A DNA stretch of 47,795 nt from the NCBI RefSeq assembly GCF_021532315.1, contig NZ_JAKGAO010000008.1, forward strand, positions 1-47,795. The letters are read 5' to 3'. This DNA is from Paenibacillus tarimensis (GTDB lineage: Bacteria > Bacillota > Bacilli > Paenibacillales > Paenibacillaceae). The translations under genes were made by a program, and so were the position numbers. Positions 15,413-22,823 of this stretch are shown here, piece by piece. Every line of letters begins with the position of its first letter. Position 1 is the stretch's first letter. The notes beneath the pieces are model-generated. The model did no database searches. It saw only the letters and a program-made list of their open reading frames with translations, and was not told the DNA's origin.

Positions 15413-15841
15413 CTACAGTTCCTTGACGAAGAGCAGGTGTGGAATATTTTCTTCTATAAACACATCGGATACGGCTGTGTAGCCGAGCTTCTCGTAAAAT
15501 GCCTTCGCTTGGACCTGTCCGTGAAGCTTGGCCTTCTTGAGGCCCTTCTCGCGGGCAATGGCTTCAAGCTCAGACACGAGCAGCTTGCCGAGACCGTGCT
15601 TGCGGTGTGTGGGAAGCAGGCAGATGCGCTCCAGCTTGGCTACGCCGTCCACGTTCCGAATACGCGATGTCCCGACAGGCTCACCCTCATAGTATACCAA
15701 TATGTGATCAGCCTGCGATTCATACTCATCAATTTCGACTTCGGCAGCAACTCCCTGTTCCTCGACAAACACCTTCCTGCGGATCCGGTAGGCATGCTCC
15801 AGGTCCTCGGGCAGCGTAATACGCTTTACTTCCACTTTCAT
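15413..15841 (-). CDS. GNAT-family N-acetyltransferase (YjcF/ElaA-like)
   Basis: A 142-aa single GNAT domain. Visible motifs are the N-terminal R.IRRKVFVEEQGVAAEVEIDEYE (typical of the ElaA/YjcF branch), the acetyl-CoA loop in LERICLLPTHRKHGLGKLLVSELE (R/Q-x-x-G-x-G/A as RKHGLG), and the C-terminal AKAFYEKLGY..VSDVF.E..IPH motif. It transfers an acetyl group from acetyl-CoA to a small-molecule amine; the substrate is unknown. The purine-rich AAAGGAAG sits directly before ATG 15841. Likely co-transcribed with the hypothetical gene below it. Confidence 0.9.
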   Translation of the reverse strand: MKVEVKRITLPEDLEHAYRIRRKVFVEEQGVAAEVEIDEYESQADHILVYYEGEPVGTSRIRNVDGVAKLERICLLPTHRKHGLGKLLVSELEAIAREKGLKKAKLHGQVQAKAFYEKLGYTAVSDVFIEENIPHLLFVKEL

Positions 15842-16024
15842 CTTCCTTTCTGCGTGCTGGCAGTTAACGTTATGTATTTTATTTCCCTTGGGCGTGTGCC
15901 GAAGGATTAAACTCTACATAAGTATATACGATAACTGGATTTGAATCATCTTCAGCGGTTAGAATGAATGAAGCGGTTAATCTGGGGTTAATGATGGTTA
16001 AGGTCCGCAGGGAGGATGAATGAA

Positions 16025-16237
16025 ATGAACGGACAGCGCAGAGAACAGCTGCAGGCCGGAAGCCTGGTCGATATCGTGCTGAAGGCCGATCAGAGGACAG
16101 GTAAGCTTACACGCGGGACGGTGAAGGATATTCTGACACGTTCGGCTACCCATCCGCATGGGATAAAGGTGCGGTTGACAGACGGCCAGGTAGGCAGGGT
16201 CAAAGCAATCCTGCAGTCATCACCTGAGCAGGCATGA
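16025..16237 (+). CDS. ywbE: YwbE-family small protein (70 aa)
   Basis: ATG 16025 is chosen because GGGAGG lies 8-9 nt upstream; ATG 16016 touches that site. The protein is a single KOW-like beta-barrel pattern: G(S)LVDIVLKADQRTGKLT-RG-VKDILTRS, then HPHGIKVRLTDGQVGRVK. This is the DUF2196/YwbE signature, found in Firmicutes, with unknown function but likely nucleic acid or ribosome binding from the KOW-like pattern (inference). It stands alone; the following 190 bp up to the fumC promoter contain only a weak imperfect dyad. Confidence 0.85.
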   Translation: MNGQRREQLQAGSLVDIVLKADQRTGKLTRGTVKDILTRSATHPHGIKVRLTDGQVGRVKAILQSSPEQA

Positions 16238-16431
16238 TCAGGTAGGACAACAGTATCTTGCCCCAAAGGAACAACGTGGGGAGCGGCTGGGCACAGCAGG
16301 GTGAGATGATGGACACCGCATTGTGTTCAGCCGCTGCTCGCTGTTAGCCCTCGACAAGCTGCTAAGTCACGGAGCAGCCCGTCGACAAAAGCAATGGTTC
16401 TGCCTGTGAACAGGGTCTTTTATTCGTTTAG

Positions 16432-16459
16432 TTGACGTTGAGAATCATTATCATATAAA
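16432..16459 (+). promoter_or_regulatory. fumC promoter with a Fur box in the spacer
   Basis: TTGACG (16432-16437), 16-bp spacer, TATAAA (16454-16459). The spacer is occupied by TGAGAATCATTATCA (16439-16453), matching the 7-1-7 Fur box TGATAATNATTATCA at all positions but one. Fur binding there would block RNA polymerase, so expression should rise when iron is scarce. Confidence 0.8.
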
Positions 16460-16513
16460 GTGAAGACAGAATGCCGGGCTAATCTGAAGGCATGAGTGGG
16501 AGGATGAGAAATA

Positions 16514-17905
16514 ATGGACTACAGGGTGGAGAAGGATACACTGGGTGAAATTCAGGTGCCTGCAGATAAGCTGTGGGCGGCACAAACACAGAGAAGCCTG
16601 GAAAATTTTCGAATTGGAACAGAGAAGATGCCGCCCGCATTCATCCGCACCTTCGCGATGCTGAAGAAGAGCGCAGCGCAGGCGAATATGAAGCTGGGAC
16701 TCCTGGATGAGGTAAAAGCACAAGCCATCATTGGAGCCGCGGATGAAATTATAGAAGGTAAGCTCGATGACCACTTTCCGCTATCCGTCTGGCAGACAGG
16801 CAGCGGTACCCAGACGAATATGAATGTGAATGAAGTGATCGCGAGCCGGGCAAACCAGAAGCTGGCTGAGAATGGCAGCAGTGTGCGCGTTCATCCGAAC
16901 GATGACGTGAACCGTTCACAGAGCTCCAATGATACCTTCCCGACCGTCATGCATGTCGCCGGGCTGATCGCGCTGGAGGATGAACTGCTGCCTGAATTAT
17001 CGGCGCTAAAGGAAACCTTTCGCAGCAAGAGCGAGCAATTTAAGGACATCATCAAAATTGGCCGGACTCATCTGCAGGATGCGACGCCGTTGACACTGGG
17101 ACAGGAAATCAGCGGCTGGAGACGCATGCTGGACAAAACCGATACAATGATCCGGATGAGCTCGGATTTCATGCGGGAGCTGGCAATCGGCGGGACGGCT
17201 GTCGGTACAGGTATTAATGCGCACCCGAAATTCGGCGAGCTCACCGCGGAGGCGCTCAGTAAATTGACGGGCAGGACCTTCAAGGCTGCGGTCAATAAGT
17301 TCCATGCGCTCACAAGTCACGACGAGATGGTATTCGTACACGGCTCACTCAAGGCGCTCGCTGCCGATCTGATGAAGATTGCCAACGATATCCGCTGGCT
17401 TGCCAGCGGTCCAAGAAGCGGCATCGGAGAATTAACCATACCGGCCAATGAACCTGGCAGCTCCATCATGCCCGGCAAGGTGAACCCTACTCAGAGCGAA
17501 GCGATGACCATGGTTGTTTGCCAGGTGATGGGCAACGATGCGGCAATCGGCTTTGCGGCCAGTCAGGGAAACTTTGAGCTGAACGTCTTCAAACCAGTCA
17601 TCCTCTATAATTTCCTGCAATCGGTCCGTCTGCTTGCCGACGCTATGCGCTCCTTTAACCGTAACTGTGCAGCAGGACTGGAACCGAACCGGGAGATAAT
17701 AGCCGCACATCTGGAACGCTCGCTAATGCTTGTAACGGCGCTTAATCCCCATATTGGATACGAGAATGGGGCGATGATCGCAAAGCTCGCCCACAAGGAG
17801 GGCATAACACTTAAGGAAGCGGCTCTCAGGAGCGGCCTGCTGACAGCGGAGGAGTTCGATCGGGTGGTGAAGCCTGAGCGAATGATAGCGCCTGGAGAAG
17901 GCTGA
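16514..17905 (+). CDS. fumC: Class II fumarate hydratase
   Basis: A 463-aa enzyme of normal length; ATG 16514 follows GGGAGGA. It interconverts fumarate and malate in the TCA cycle as a homotetramer without an Fe-S cluster. Motifs of the fumarase/aspartase superfamily are present in order: [16 protein letters not shown] (~97), [14 protein letters not shown](T)FPT (~131), [15 protein letters not shown] (~181), the TGINAHPKF loop, and the signature [15 protein letters not shown] (~315). [10 protein letters not shown] together with the SGTQTNMN form fits fumarase rather than aspartase. The upstream Fur box links it to iron: an iron-independent fumarase expressed under iron limitation makes biochemical sense. 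Confidence 0.96.
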   Translation: MDYRVEKDTLGEIQVPADKLWAAQTQRSLENFRIGTEKMPPAFIRTFAMLKKSAAQANMKLGLLDEVKAQAIIGAADEIIEGKLDDHFPLSVWQTGSGTQTNMNVNEVIASRANQKLAENGSSVRVHPNDDVNRSQSSNDTFPTVMHVAGLIALEDELLPELSALKETFRSKSEQFKDIIKIGRTHLQDATPLTLGQEISGWRRMLDKTDTMIRMSSDFMRELAIGGTAVGTGINAHPKFGELTAEALSKLTGRTFKAAVNKFHALTSHDEMVFVHGSLKALAADLMKIANDIRWLASGPRSGIGELTIPANEPGSSIMPGKVNPTQSEAMTMVVCQVMGNDAAIGFAASQGNFELNVFKPVILYNFLQSVRLLADAMRSFNRNCAAGLEPNREIIAAHLERSLMLVTALNPHIGYENGAMIAKLAHKEGITLKEAALRSGLLTAEEFDRVVKPERMIAPGEG

Positions 17906-18004
17906 TCAGGAGAACGGATGAGTTCCCGATTTTTGTCATATTATCAGTTAATATGAACGTTGCCTCTTTTTATAATATTATGGGAATAATTTCGAGTAAT
18001 GGAT

Positions 18005-18072
18005 GCGGCTGTCGGACATGTACCGGCAGCCGCTTGCTTGTCCATTTGCGGGTGAGGCAGGCCGCACCCGCA
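18005..18072. other. Two GC-rich hairpins after fumC
   Basis: Hairpin 1: GCGGCTGTCGG (18005-18015)/CCGGCAGCCGC (18023-18033). Hairpin 2: TGCGGGTG (18047-18054)/CACCCGCA (18065-18072). Neither has a T-tract. They may stop or protect the fumC transcript. The rest of the ~280-bp gap to the nrd promoter is AT-rich and shows nothing else. Confidence 0.6.
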
Positions 18073-18189
18073 TATAGAGAAATTTATTGAGGCGCTTGCA
18101 AGCCTTGAAATGCTTGCTGGGAGTGGATTTGATAGGATTTCCCCCCTGAAATGCGAGTTTTCAGAAACATTAAACTTTGAAATATAGGA

Positions 18190-18243
18190 TTGACAATCAC
18201 AATATATTGATATAAATTTTAATCTATCAACTACATATTGTTT
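18190..18243 (+). promoter_or_regulatory. nrd promoter with two NrdR boxes
   Basis: TTGACA (18190-18195) and TAAATT (18213-18218, 17-bp spacer). NrdR box 1 has the core CAATATATTG (18200-18209), a perfect match to CWATATATWG; box 2 has CTACATATTG (18231-18240), 9 of 10. The centres are 31 bp apart, three helical turns, as is usual for NrdR. The following 228-bp leader before nrdI is unassigned. Confidence 0.8.
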
Positions 18244-18471
18244 TGACATGGCGCTTTCTCGGTTAATGAAAACCAAGAAAGCCCCTTGCCTCTTCATAGA
18301 CAGGATATAGAGACCCAGCGTATGATTGGTAGAGTCCAGAGCTGTCCTGTGGGATACAGACGAAGTGCTTGCCCCCTATGGACCTAAGTGGTACACCGCC
18401 GATCCAGCTTGCTGCCGGGTGATTTTGTGCTGCCTTGCGTGAGGGGATACGGAAGGAGACAGAGACGACAG

Positions 18472-18831
18472 ATGCTTATCGCGTATGATTCAAGGACAGG
18501 TAATGTAAGAAGATTTGTCGAAAAACTGAACATGCCGTCGATTCAAATTGACGAAGCAATGCATGTGGACGAGCCCTTCGTGCTCGTTACGTATACGACC
18601 GGCTTCGGACAGGCTCCGGAGCGGGTTCTGTCTTTTCTTAAGCACAATCACCGCAGGCTGGTAGGTGTATCGGCCAGCGGCAACCGCAATTGGGGTCAAG
18701 GCTTTGCCAAGAGCGCAGACCGGATCTCCGAGCTATATAATGTACCGGTGATCAGCAAGTTTGAGCTGGCGGGAACAACACAAGATGTACATCGATTCGT
18801 TCAGGAGGTGAGCGCAGTTGCGGCATATTGA
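18472..18831 (+). CDS. nrdI: NrdI flavodoxin-like ribonucleotide reductase maturation protein
   Basis: A 119-aa protein from ATG 18472 (MLIAYDSRTGNVRRF); the longer frame from GTG 18388 has no homologous sequence. FMN-binding loops are visible: the phosphate loop SRTGNVRRF (8-16), TYTTGFGQAPERV, and SASGNRNWGQGFAKSAD, the last being typical of NrdI. NrdI supplies oxidant to the dimanganese site of NrdF during tyrosyl-radical formation. AAGGAG lies 13 nt upstream, rather far. Its 3' end overlaps nrdE by 14 nt, so the three nrd genes form one operon. Confidence 0.94.
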   Translation: MLIAYDSRTGNVRRFVEKLNMPSIQIDEAMHVDEPFVLVTYTTGFGQAPERVLSFLKHNHRRLVGVSASGNRNWGQGFAKSADRISELYNVPVISKFELAGTTQDVHRFVQEVSAVAAY

Positions 18832-20902
18832 ATTAAACAACCTGCTCATGAAGCGCGGGGAAGACGGATTCTTCCAATTGGAGAAGGACAGAGAAGCAGT
18901 ACAGGCGTTCATGGAGGATGTGGAGCGTAAGAGCATCCGGTTTGCATCGACGTCGGAGAAAGTCAGATATATGATTGACAATGATTATTACGAGGATGTT
19001 TACCTCCGCTATTCCGAAGCGGATGTGGAGGAAATTTATAATATAACACACAGCTACCGGTTTGAATTCCCGTCTTATATGGCGGCTTCGAAATTCTATA
19101 CCGATTATGCGGTGAAGAGCAACGACCGTTCGCTCTATCTGGAGCATTATGCGGACCGTGTAGCGATCGTAGCGCTTCATCTGGCCAGGGGCAATATGGA
19201 CCATGCCAGAGCGCTTGCCGCTTCGATGATGGAGCAGCGCGTACAGCCGGCTACACCAACCTTCCTGAACGCAGGCAAGAGCAGACGCGGCGAGATGGTG
19301 TCCTGCTTCCTGCTGGAGATGGACGACTCGCTCAATTCAATCAATTATGTCCTCGGCACCTGCATGCAGCTGTCGAAGATCGGCGGCGGTGTTGCTGTGA
19401 ACTTGTCCAAGCTGCGGGGACGCGGCGAGCCGATCAAAGGCGTGGAAGGTGCTGCTAAAGGCATTATGCCGGTCCTGAAGCTGATGGAGGATGCTTTCTC
19501 CTATGCGGATCAGATGGGCCAGCGCAAGGGCTCGGGTGCGGGCTATTACAATATTTTCGGCTGGGACGTCATGGAGTTTCTGGACAGTAAGAAGATCAAC
19601 GCCGACGAGAAGACACGCCTCAAGACGCTGTCGATCGGCCTTATTGTGCCGGATAAATTTTATGAATTGGCTGAACGCAACGAACCGCTTCATGTCTTCG
19701 GGCCTCACTCGGTACATAAAGCATATGGCATTCATATGGATGATATGAACCTCGATGAGATGTATGACACGCTGCTGGCTGATGACCGGGTTAAGAAGAA
19801 AGTTATTATGAGCGCACGTGATATGCTGGTCAAAATCGCTACGATTCAGCTTGAATCCGGCTATCCGTACATTATGAATAAGAGTAATGCGAACCGGGGA
19901 CACGCCCTTAAGGCGATCGGTGCGATCAAGATGTCGAACCTGTGCACAGAGATTTTCCAGCTGCAGGAAACCTCGGAGATCGGAGATTACGGCCACGAGG
20001 ACGTTATTCGCAAGGATATCAGCTGCAATCTGGCATCGCTTAATATTGTCAATGTCATGGAGCATAAGAAGATCCGTGAGTCCGTACATGAAGGCATGAC
20101 CGCTCTGACCGCTGTAAGCGACATGACGAGCGTAGCGAACGCGCCAGGCGTTGCCAAGGCGAACCGCGAGCTGCACTCAGTCGGGCTTGGCGCCATGAAC
20201 CTGCACGGCTTCCTGGCGAAGAACGGCATCGCTTATGACAGCGATGATGCCAAGGCATTTGCCCGGACCTTCTTCATGATGGTGAATTTCCATTCCATCG
20301 AACGAAGCATGGAGATCGCCCGTGAGCGAGGCATCGTCTTCGAAGGCTTCGAGCGTTCGGATTATGCGACAGGCGAATACTTCGAGCGTTATGAGCAGAC
20401 GGATTACCGTCCATCCTCCGAGCGTGTGAAGGCTCTGTTTGACGGTATTCCGGTGCCAACACCTGCTGACTGGACGGAGCTGAAGAATCAGGTGGCCCGT
20501 TATGGCCTTTACCATGCTTACCGTCTGGCGATTGCGCCAACACAGAGCATCTCGTATGTGCAAAACGCCACTTCGAGCGTTATGCCGATCGTAGAACAGA
20601 TTGAAACCCGGACCTATGCGAATTCAACAACTTATTATCCAATGCCGTACTTGAGCCGTGAGAACATGTTCTTCTATAAGTCGGCTTATCATATGGACCA
20701 GTTCAAGGTGATCGATCTGATTGCCGAAATTCAGAGTCATGTCGATCAGGGAATTTCCACTGTCCTGCATGTCAACAGTGACGTGACGACCAGACAGCTT
20801 GCCCGCTACTATATCTATGCGGCCAAGAAAGGGCTGAAATCTCTCTACTATACCCGTACGAACCGGTTGTCCGTAGAAGAGTGCATCAGCTGCTCCGTAT
20901 AA
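18818..20902 (+). CDS. nrdE: Class Ib ribonucleotide reductase alpha subunit
   Basis: A 694-aa protein starting at TTG 18818, with AGGAGG 8 nt upstream and a 14-nt overlap with nrdI. It reduces ribonucleoside diphosphates to deoxy forms. Visible features: PATPTFLNAGKSRRGEMVSCFLLE (active-site Cys near 169), GTCMQLSKIGGG.AVNLSKLR(G)RG substrate and effector loops, the catalytic NLCTEI Cys and NLASLNIV region, the tandem tyrosines of the radical path (SLYYTRTN), and a redox-active C-terminal Cys pair (CISC). The N-terminal ATP cone of class Ia is absent, which fits class Ib. Expression should be repressed by NrdR through the two boxes at 18197-18243. Confidence 0.97.
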   Translation: MRHIELNNLLMKRGEDGFFQLEKDREAVQAFMEDVERKSIRFASTSEKVRYMIDNDYYEDVYLRYSEADVEEIYNITHSYRFEFPSYMAASKFYTDYAVKSNDRSLYLEHYADRVAIVALHLARGNMDHARALAASMMEQRVQPATPTFLNAGKSRRGEMVSCFLLEMDDSLNSINYVLGTCMQLSKIGGGVAVNLSKLRGRGEPIKGVEGAAKGIMPVLKLMEDAFSYADQMGQRKGSGAGYYNIFGWDVMEFLDSKKINADEKTRLKTLSIGLIVPDKFYELAERNEPLHVFGPHSVHKAYGIHMDDMNLDEMYDTLLADDRVKKKVIMSARDMLVKIATIQLESGYPYIMNKSNANRGHALKAIGAIKMSNLCTEIFQLQETSEIGDYGHEDVIRKDISCNLASLNIVNVMEHKKIRESVHEGMTALTAVSDMTSVANAPGVAKANRELHSVGLGAMNLHGFLAKNGIAYDSDDAKAFARTFFMMVNFHSIERSMEIARERGIVFEGFERSDYATGEYFERYEQTDYRPSSERVKALFDGIPVPTPADWTELKNQVARYGLYHAYRLAIAPTQSISYVQNATSSVMPIVEQIETRTYANSTTYYPMPYLSRENMFFYKSAYHMDQFKVIDLIAEIQSHVDQGISTVLHVNSDVTTRQLARYYIYAAKKGLKSLYYTRTNRLSVEECISCSV

Positions 20903-20936
20903 TTATTGAGCGGAACAGGGAAGGGGAGCGCAGCGA

Positions 20937-21929
20937 ATGAGCAACAAGGAAACGGCAGGCGCCAAAAACGCAATTAAGGCGGTTAACTGGAACCGGCCGG
21001 ATGATGATTTTACAGCAATGTTCTGGAACCAGAACATCATGCAGTTTTGGACGGATGAGGAAATTCCGCTCTCGGATGACAAGATGTCCTGGATGACATT
21101 AAACGACGCCGAGCGCGAGCTATATATGAAGGTACTGGGCGGTCTGACCCTGCTGGATACAGTCCAGGGAGGCGTCGGAATGCCCAAAATACTGGAGCAT
21201 GTAGACGGCTTGCAGCGCAAAGCGGTGCTCGGATTTATGGGCATGATGGAGCAAATCCACGCGAAGTCCTACAGCAGCATCTTCACGACGCTTGCTTCGA
21301 CCGAAGAGATTGACGGCGTATTCCGCTGGGTGGAGAATCATCCGCTGCTGCAGACGAAGGCGGATACGATCTCACAATATTACAAGAACATTGAGACACC
21401 TAAGGATCTGTGGCTGGCAATGGCCGCATCAGTGCTGCTCGAAAGCTATCTGTTCTACAGCGGCTTCTTCTACCCGTTATATCTGGCCGGCCAAGGCAAG
21501 ATGACAAGCAGTGGCGAGATCATTGACCTGATTCTCCGTGACGAGAGCATCCACGGCTTGTACGTCGGTGTGCTCGCACAGGAGCTTTATGCCGAGCTGG
21601 ATGCAGAGGACCGCAAGGACGCGCTGGAAGCTTTCCACGGCTTGTTCCAATACCTGCACCGCAATGAAGAGCTGTACACGGATGAGCTGTACACAGCGCT
21701 GGGCTTGGCTGAGGAAGTGAAGGATTTTGTCCGCTATAATGCGAACAAAGCATTGATGAACCTCGGGCTTGACCCGCTCTTCCCGGAGCAGGAGGTCAAT
21801 CCGATCGTGTTCAACGGCATCAGCACCCGGACGAAGCAGCATGACTTTTTCTCCAAGAAGGGCAATGGCTATGTACGGACGACCAATGTGCAGTATCTGA
21901 CAGACGATGATTTCAAATTCGATCTGTAA
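20937..21929 (+). CDS. nrdF: Class Ib ribonucleotide reductase beta subunit
   Basis: A 330-aa radical-generating subunit, with ATG 20937 after AAGGGGAG. The dimetal site ligands can be placed: an acidic helix after WTDEEI, E105-x2-H108 in EQIHAKSY with the radical tyrosine at Y112 following the E..H...Y pattern, a later E in LLESYLFYSG, and the final E-x2-H in RDESIHGLYVG. NrdF uses Mn(III)2-Y activated by NrdI, or Fe in vitro. It ends in FKFDL, the C-terminal tail that binds NrdE. A very long hairpin terminator follows. Confidence 0.97.
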   Translation: MSNKETAGAKNAIKAVNWNRPDDDFTAMFWNQNIMQFWTDEEIPLSDDKMSWMTLNDAERELYMKVLGGLTLLDTVQGGVGMPKILEHVDGLQRKAVLGFMGMMEQIHAKSYSSIFTTLASTEEIDGVFRWVENHPLLQTKADTISQYYKNIETPKDLWLAMAASVLLESYLFYSGFFYPLYLAGQGKMTSSGEIIDLILRDESIHGLYVGVLAQELYAELDAEDRKDALEAFHGLFQYLHRNEELYTDELYTALGLAEEVKDFVRYNANKALMNLGLDPLFPEQEVNPIVFNGISTRTKQHDFFSKKGNGYVRTTNVQYLTDDDFKFDL

Positions 21930-21957
21930 TCACATGTGTTGAAGCTGCATTCTAAAT

Positions 21958-22028
21958 ACCTCATAGACGTAGAACGGTTAAACACAATCGTGTTTGAACC
22001 GATATACGTAGATGAGGTGTTTTTTTGT
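21958..22028 (+). terminator. Very long hairpin terminator of the nrd operon
   Basis: An imperfect stem of about 30 bp with small bulges: ACCTCAT.ACGTA.ACGGTT.AACAC on the left, and its complement up to ATGAGGT on the right, ending in a T8 tract (22019-22026). Rather longer than a typical intrinsic terminator. Confidence 0.88.
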
Positions 22029-22088
22029 GCAGGCTGGCCATACTAGCAGAGAGAGTAGAAGTAGTAGACAAGGACAAGGGGGGAAAAC

Positions 22089-22214
22089 ATGTATAGAAAG
22101 TGGATGTGCAAGGAGCACGGACGGCAGCTTCATGCGTATACTTGTCCGCACTGCCGGCAGGCTATGCAGGCGGTTTACGTACCGATTTTCCACACGGAAT
22201 CTGTGAAAAAGTAG
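22089..22214 (+). CDS. 41-aa zinc-finger-like small protein
   Basis: ATG 22089 is preceded by GGGGGGAAAAC, a good ribosome binding site. The peptide is MYRKWMCKEHGRQLHAYTC-PHC..., with C7 and H10 followed by C19-P-H-C22, a possible C/H...CxxC zinc knuckle, and a tail VYVPIFHTESVKK. I do not know a family with this exact pattern. It lies directly after the nrd terminator on the same strand and before a GNAT gene. Conservation and expression are unknown; its good start signal and Cys pattern are the only support. Confidence 0.5.
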   Translation: MYRKWMCKEHGRQLHAYTCPHCRQAMQAVYVPIFHTESVKK

Positions 22215-22298
22215 GAAGGCACTTCTATTAAACGCTCCGTTATTCTGCTATAATCAAGCAAAATAAACAGCCATTTGGCAGGTAACGGAGGCAGTATT

Positions 22299-22697
22299 AT
22301 GGGAATTGTATATAAGGTTAATGAAGCGGTTCAAACTGAGGATGTCATTCGCGTATTCAGGAGCAGCGGGATTAAGCGTCCTGTCGATCAGCCCGAGCGA
22401 ATCGCGAAGATGCTGGCTGGTGCGAATCTGACCATTACAGCGTGGGACGATGATAAGCTTGTTGGCATTGCCCGGGCGCTGACGGATTTCTGCTACTGCT
22501 GTTATCTGTCTGATTTGGCCGTAGATCTGGACTATCAGAAGAGCGGCGTAGGAAGAGAACTGCTGGTCCTTATCAGGCAGCAGATTGGAGAAGAGGTCTC
22601 GCTTATTTTGCTATCGGCCCCCGAGGCCATGGAATATTATCCGAAGGTTGGCCTGAACAAGCTGGAGAATGCCTTCGGTATTCGCCGTCTCCGCTGA
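22299..22697 (+). CDS. GNAT-family N-acetyltransferase
   Basis: A 132-aa protein from ATG 22299 (MGIVYKVN), with GGAGG 7 nt upstream; the upstream in-frame ATG at 22275 lacks a site. The GNAT core is clear: the strand CYLSDLAVDLDYQKSGVGRELL contains the acetyl-CoA loop Q-K-S-G-V-G (R/Q-x-x-G-x-G/A), and the end has the MEYYPKVGL motif. It resembles small YhbS/Aac-like acetyltransferases annotated in bacilli as GNAT; the substrate is unknown. A TATAAT lies at 22249-22254. A GC-rich hairpin follows. Confidence 0.9.
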   Translation: MGIVYKVNEAVQTEDVIRVFRSSGIKRPVDQPERIAKMLAGANLTITAWDDDKLVGIARALTDFCYCCYLSDLAVDLDYQKSGVGRELLVLIRQQIGEEVSLILLSAPEAMEYYPKVGLNKLENAFGIRRLR

Positions 22698-22704
22698 TCT
22701 CCGC

Positions 22705-22736
22705 AGCGCCCCCTTCTTTAGGGAAAAGGGGGCGCT
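22705..22736 (+). terminator. GC-rich hairpin after the GNAT gene
   Basis: Perfect 11-bp stem AGCGCCCCCTT (22705-22715)/AAGGGGGCGCT (22726-22736), with only a weak T-rich tail (CCTTTTGTT at 22747). Confidence 0.65.
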
Positions 22737-22754
22737 AACCTAGCGTCCTTTTGT

Positions 22755-22790
22755 TATAATAGTTGTTAGATATTATTGTCAGCGCTTACA
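22755..22790 (+). promoter_or_regulatory. -10 element and cre box before the kinase operon
   Basis: TATAAT at 22755-22760 has no clear -35. TGTCAGCGCTTACA (22777-22790) matches the CcpA site TGWNANCGNTNWCA at every position and lies just downstream of the presumed start of transcription, the usual place for catabolite repression. Confidence 0.75.
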
Positions 22791-22823
22791 AACATGGAGG
22801 ACAGATGAGATGAGTGCACAGCG

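Noticed and set aside
18244-18471. Cobalamin riboswitch before nrdI
   Set aside because: No GCCACTG B12 box and no matching core helices were found in the leader.
18388-18471. N-terminal extension of NrdI from GTG 18388
   Set aside because: The extension has no flavodoxin sequence; NrdI homologues begin at MLIAYDS.
19337-20176. Long minus-strand frame opposite nrdE (279 codons)
   Set aside because: Shadow of nrdE; no ribosome binding site and no protein-like motif.
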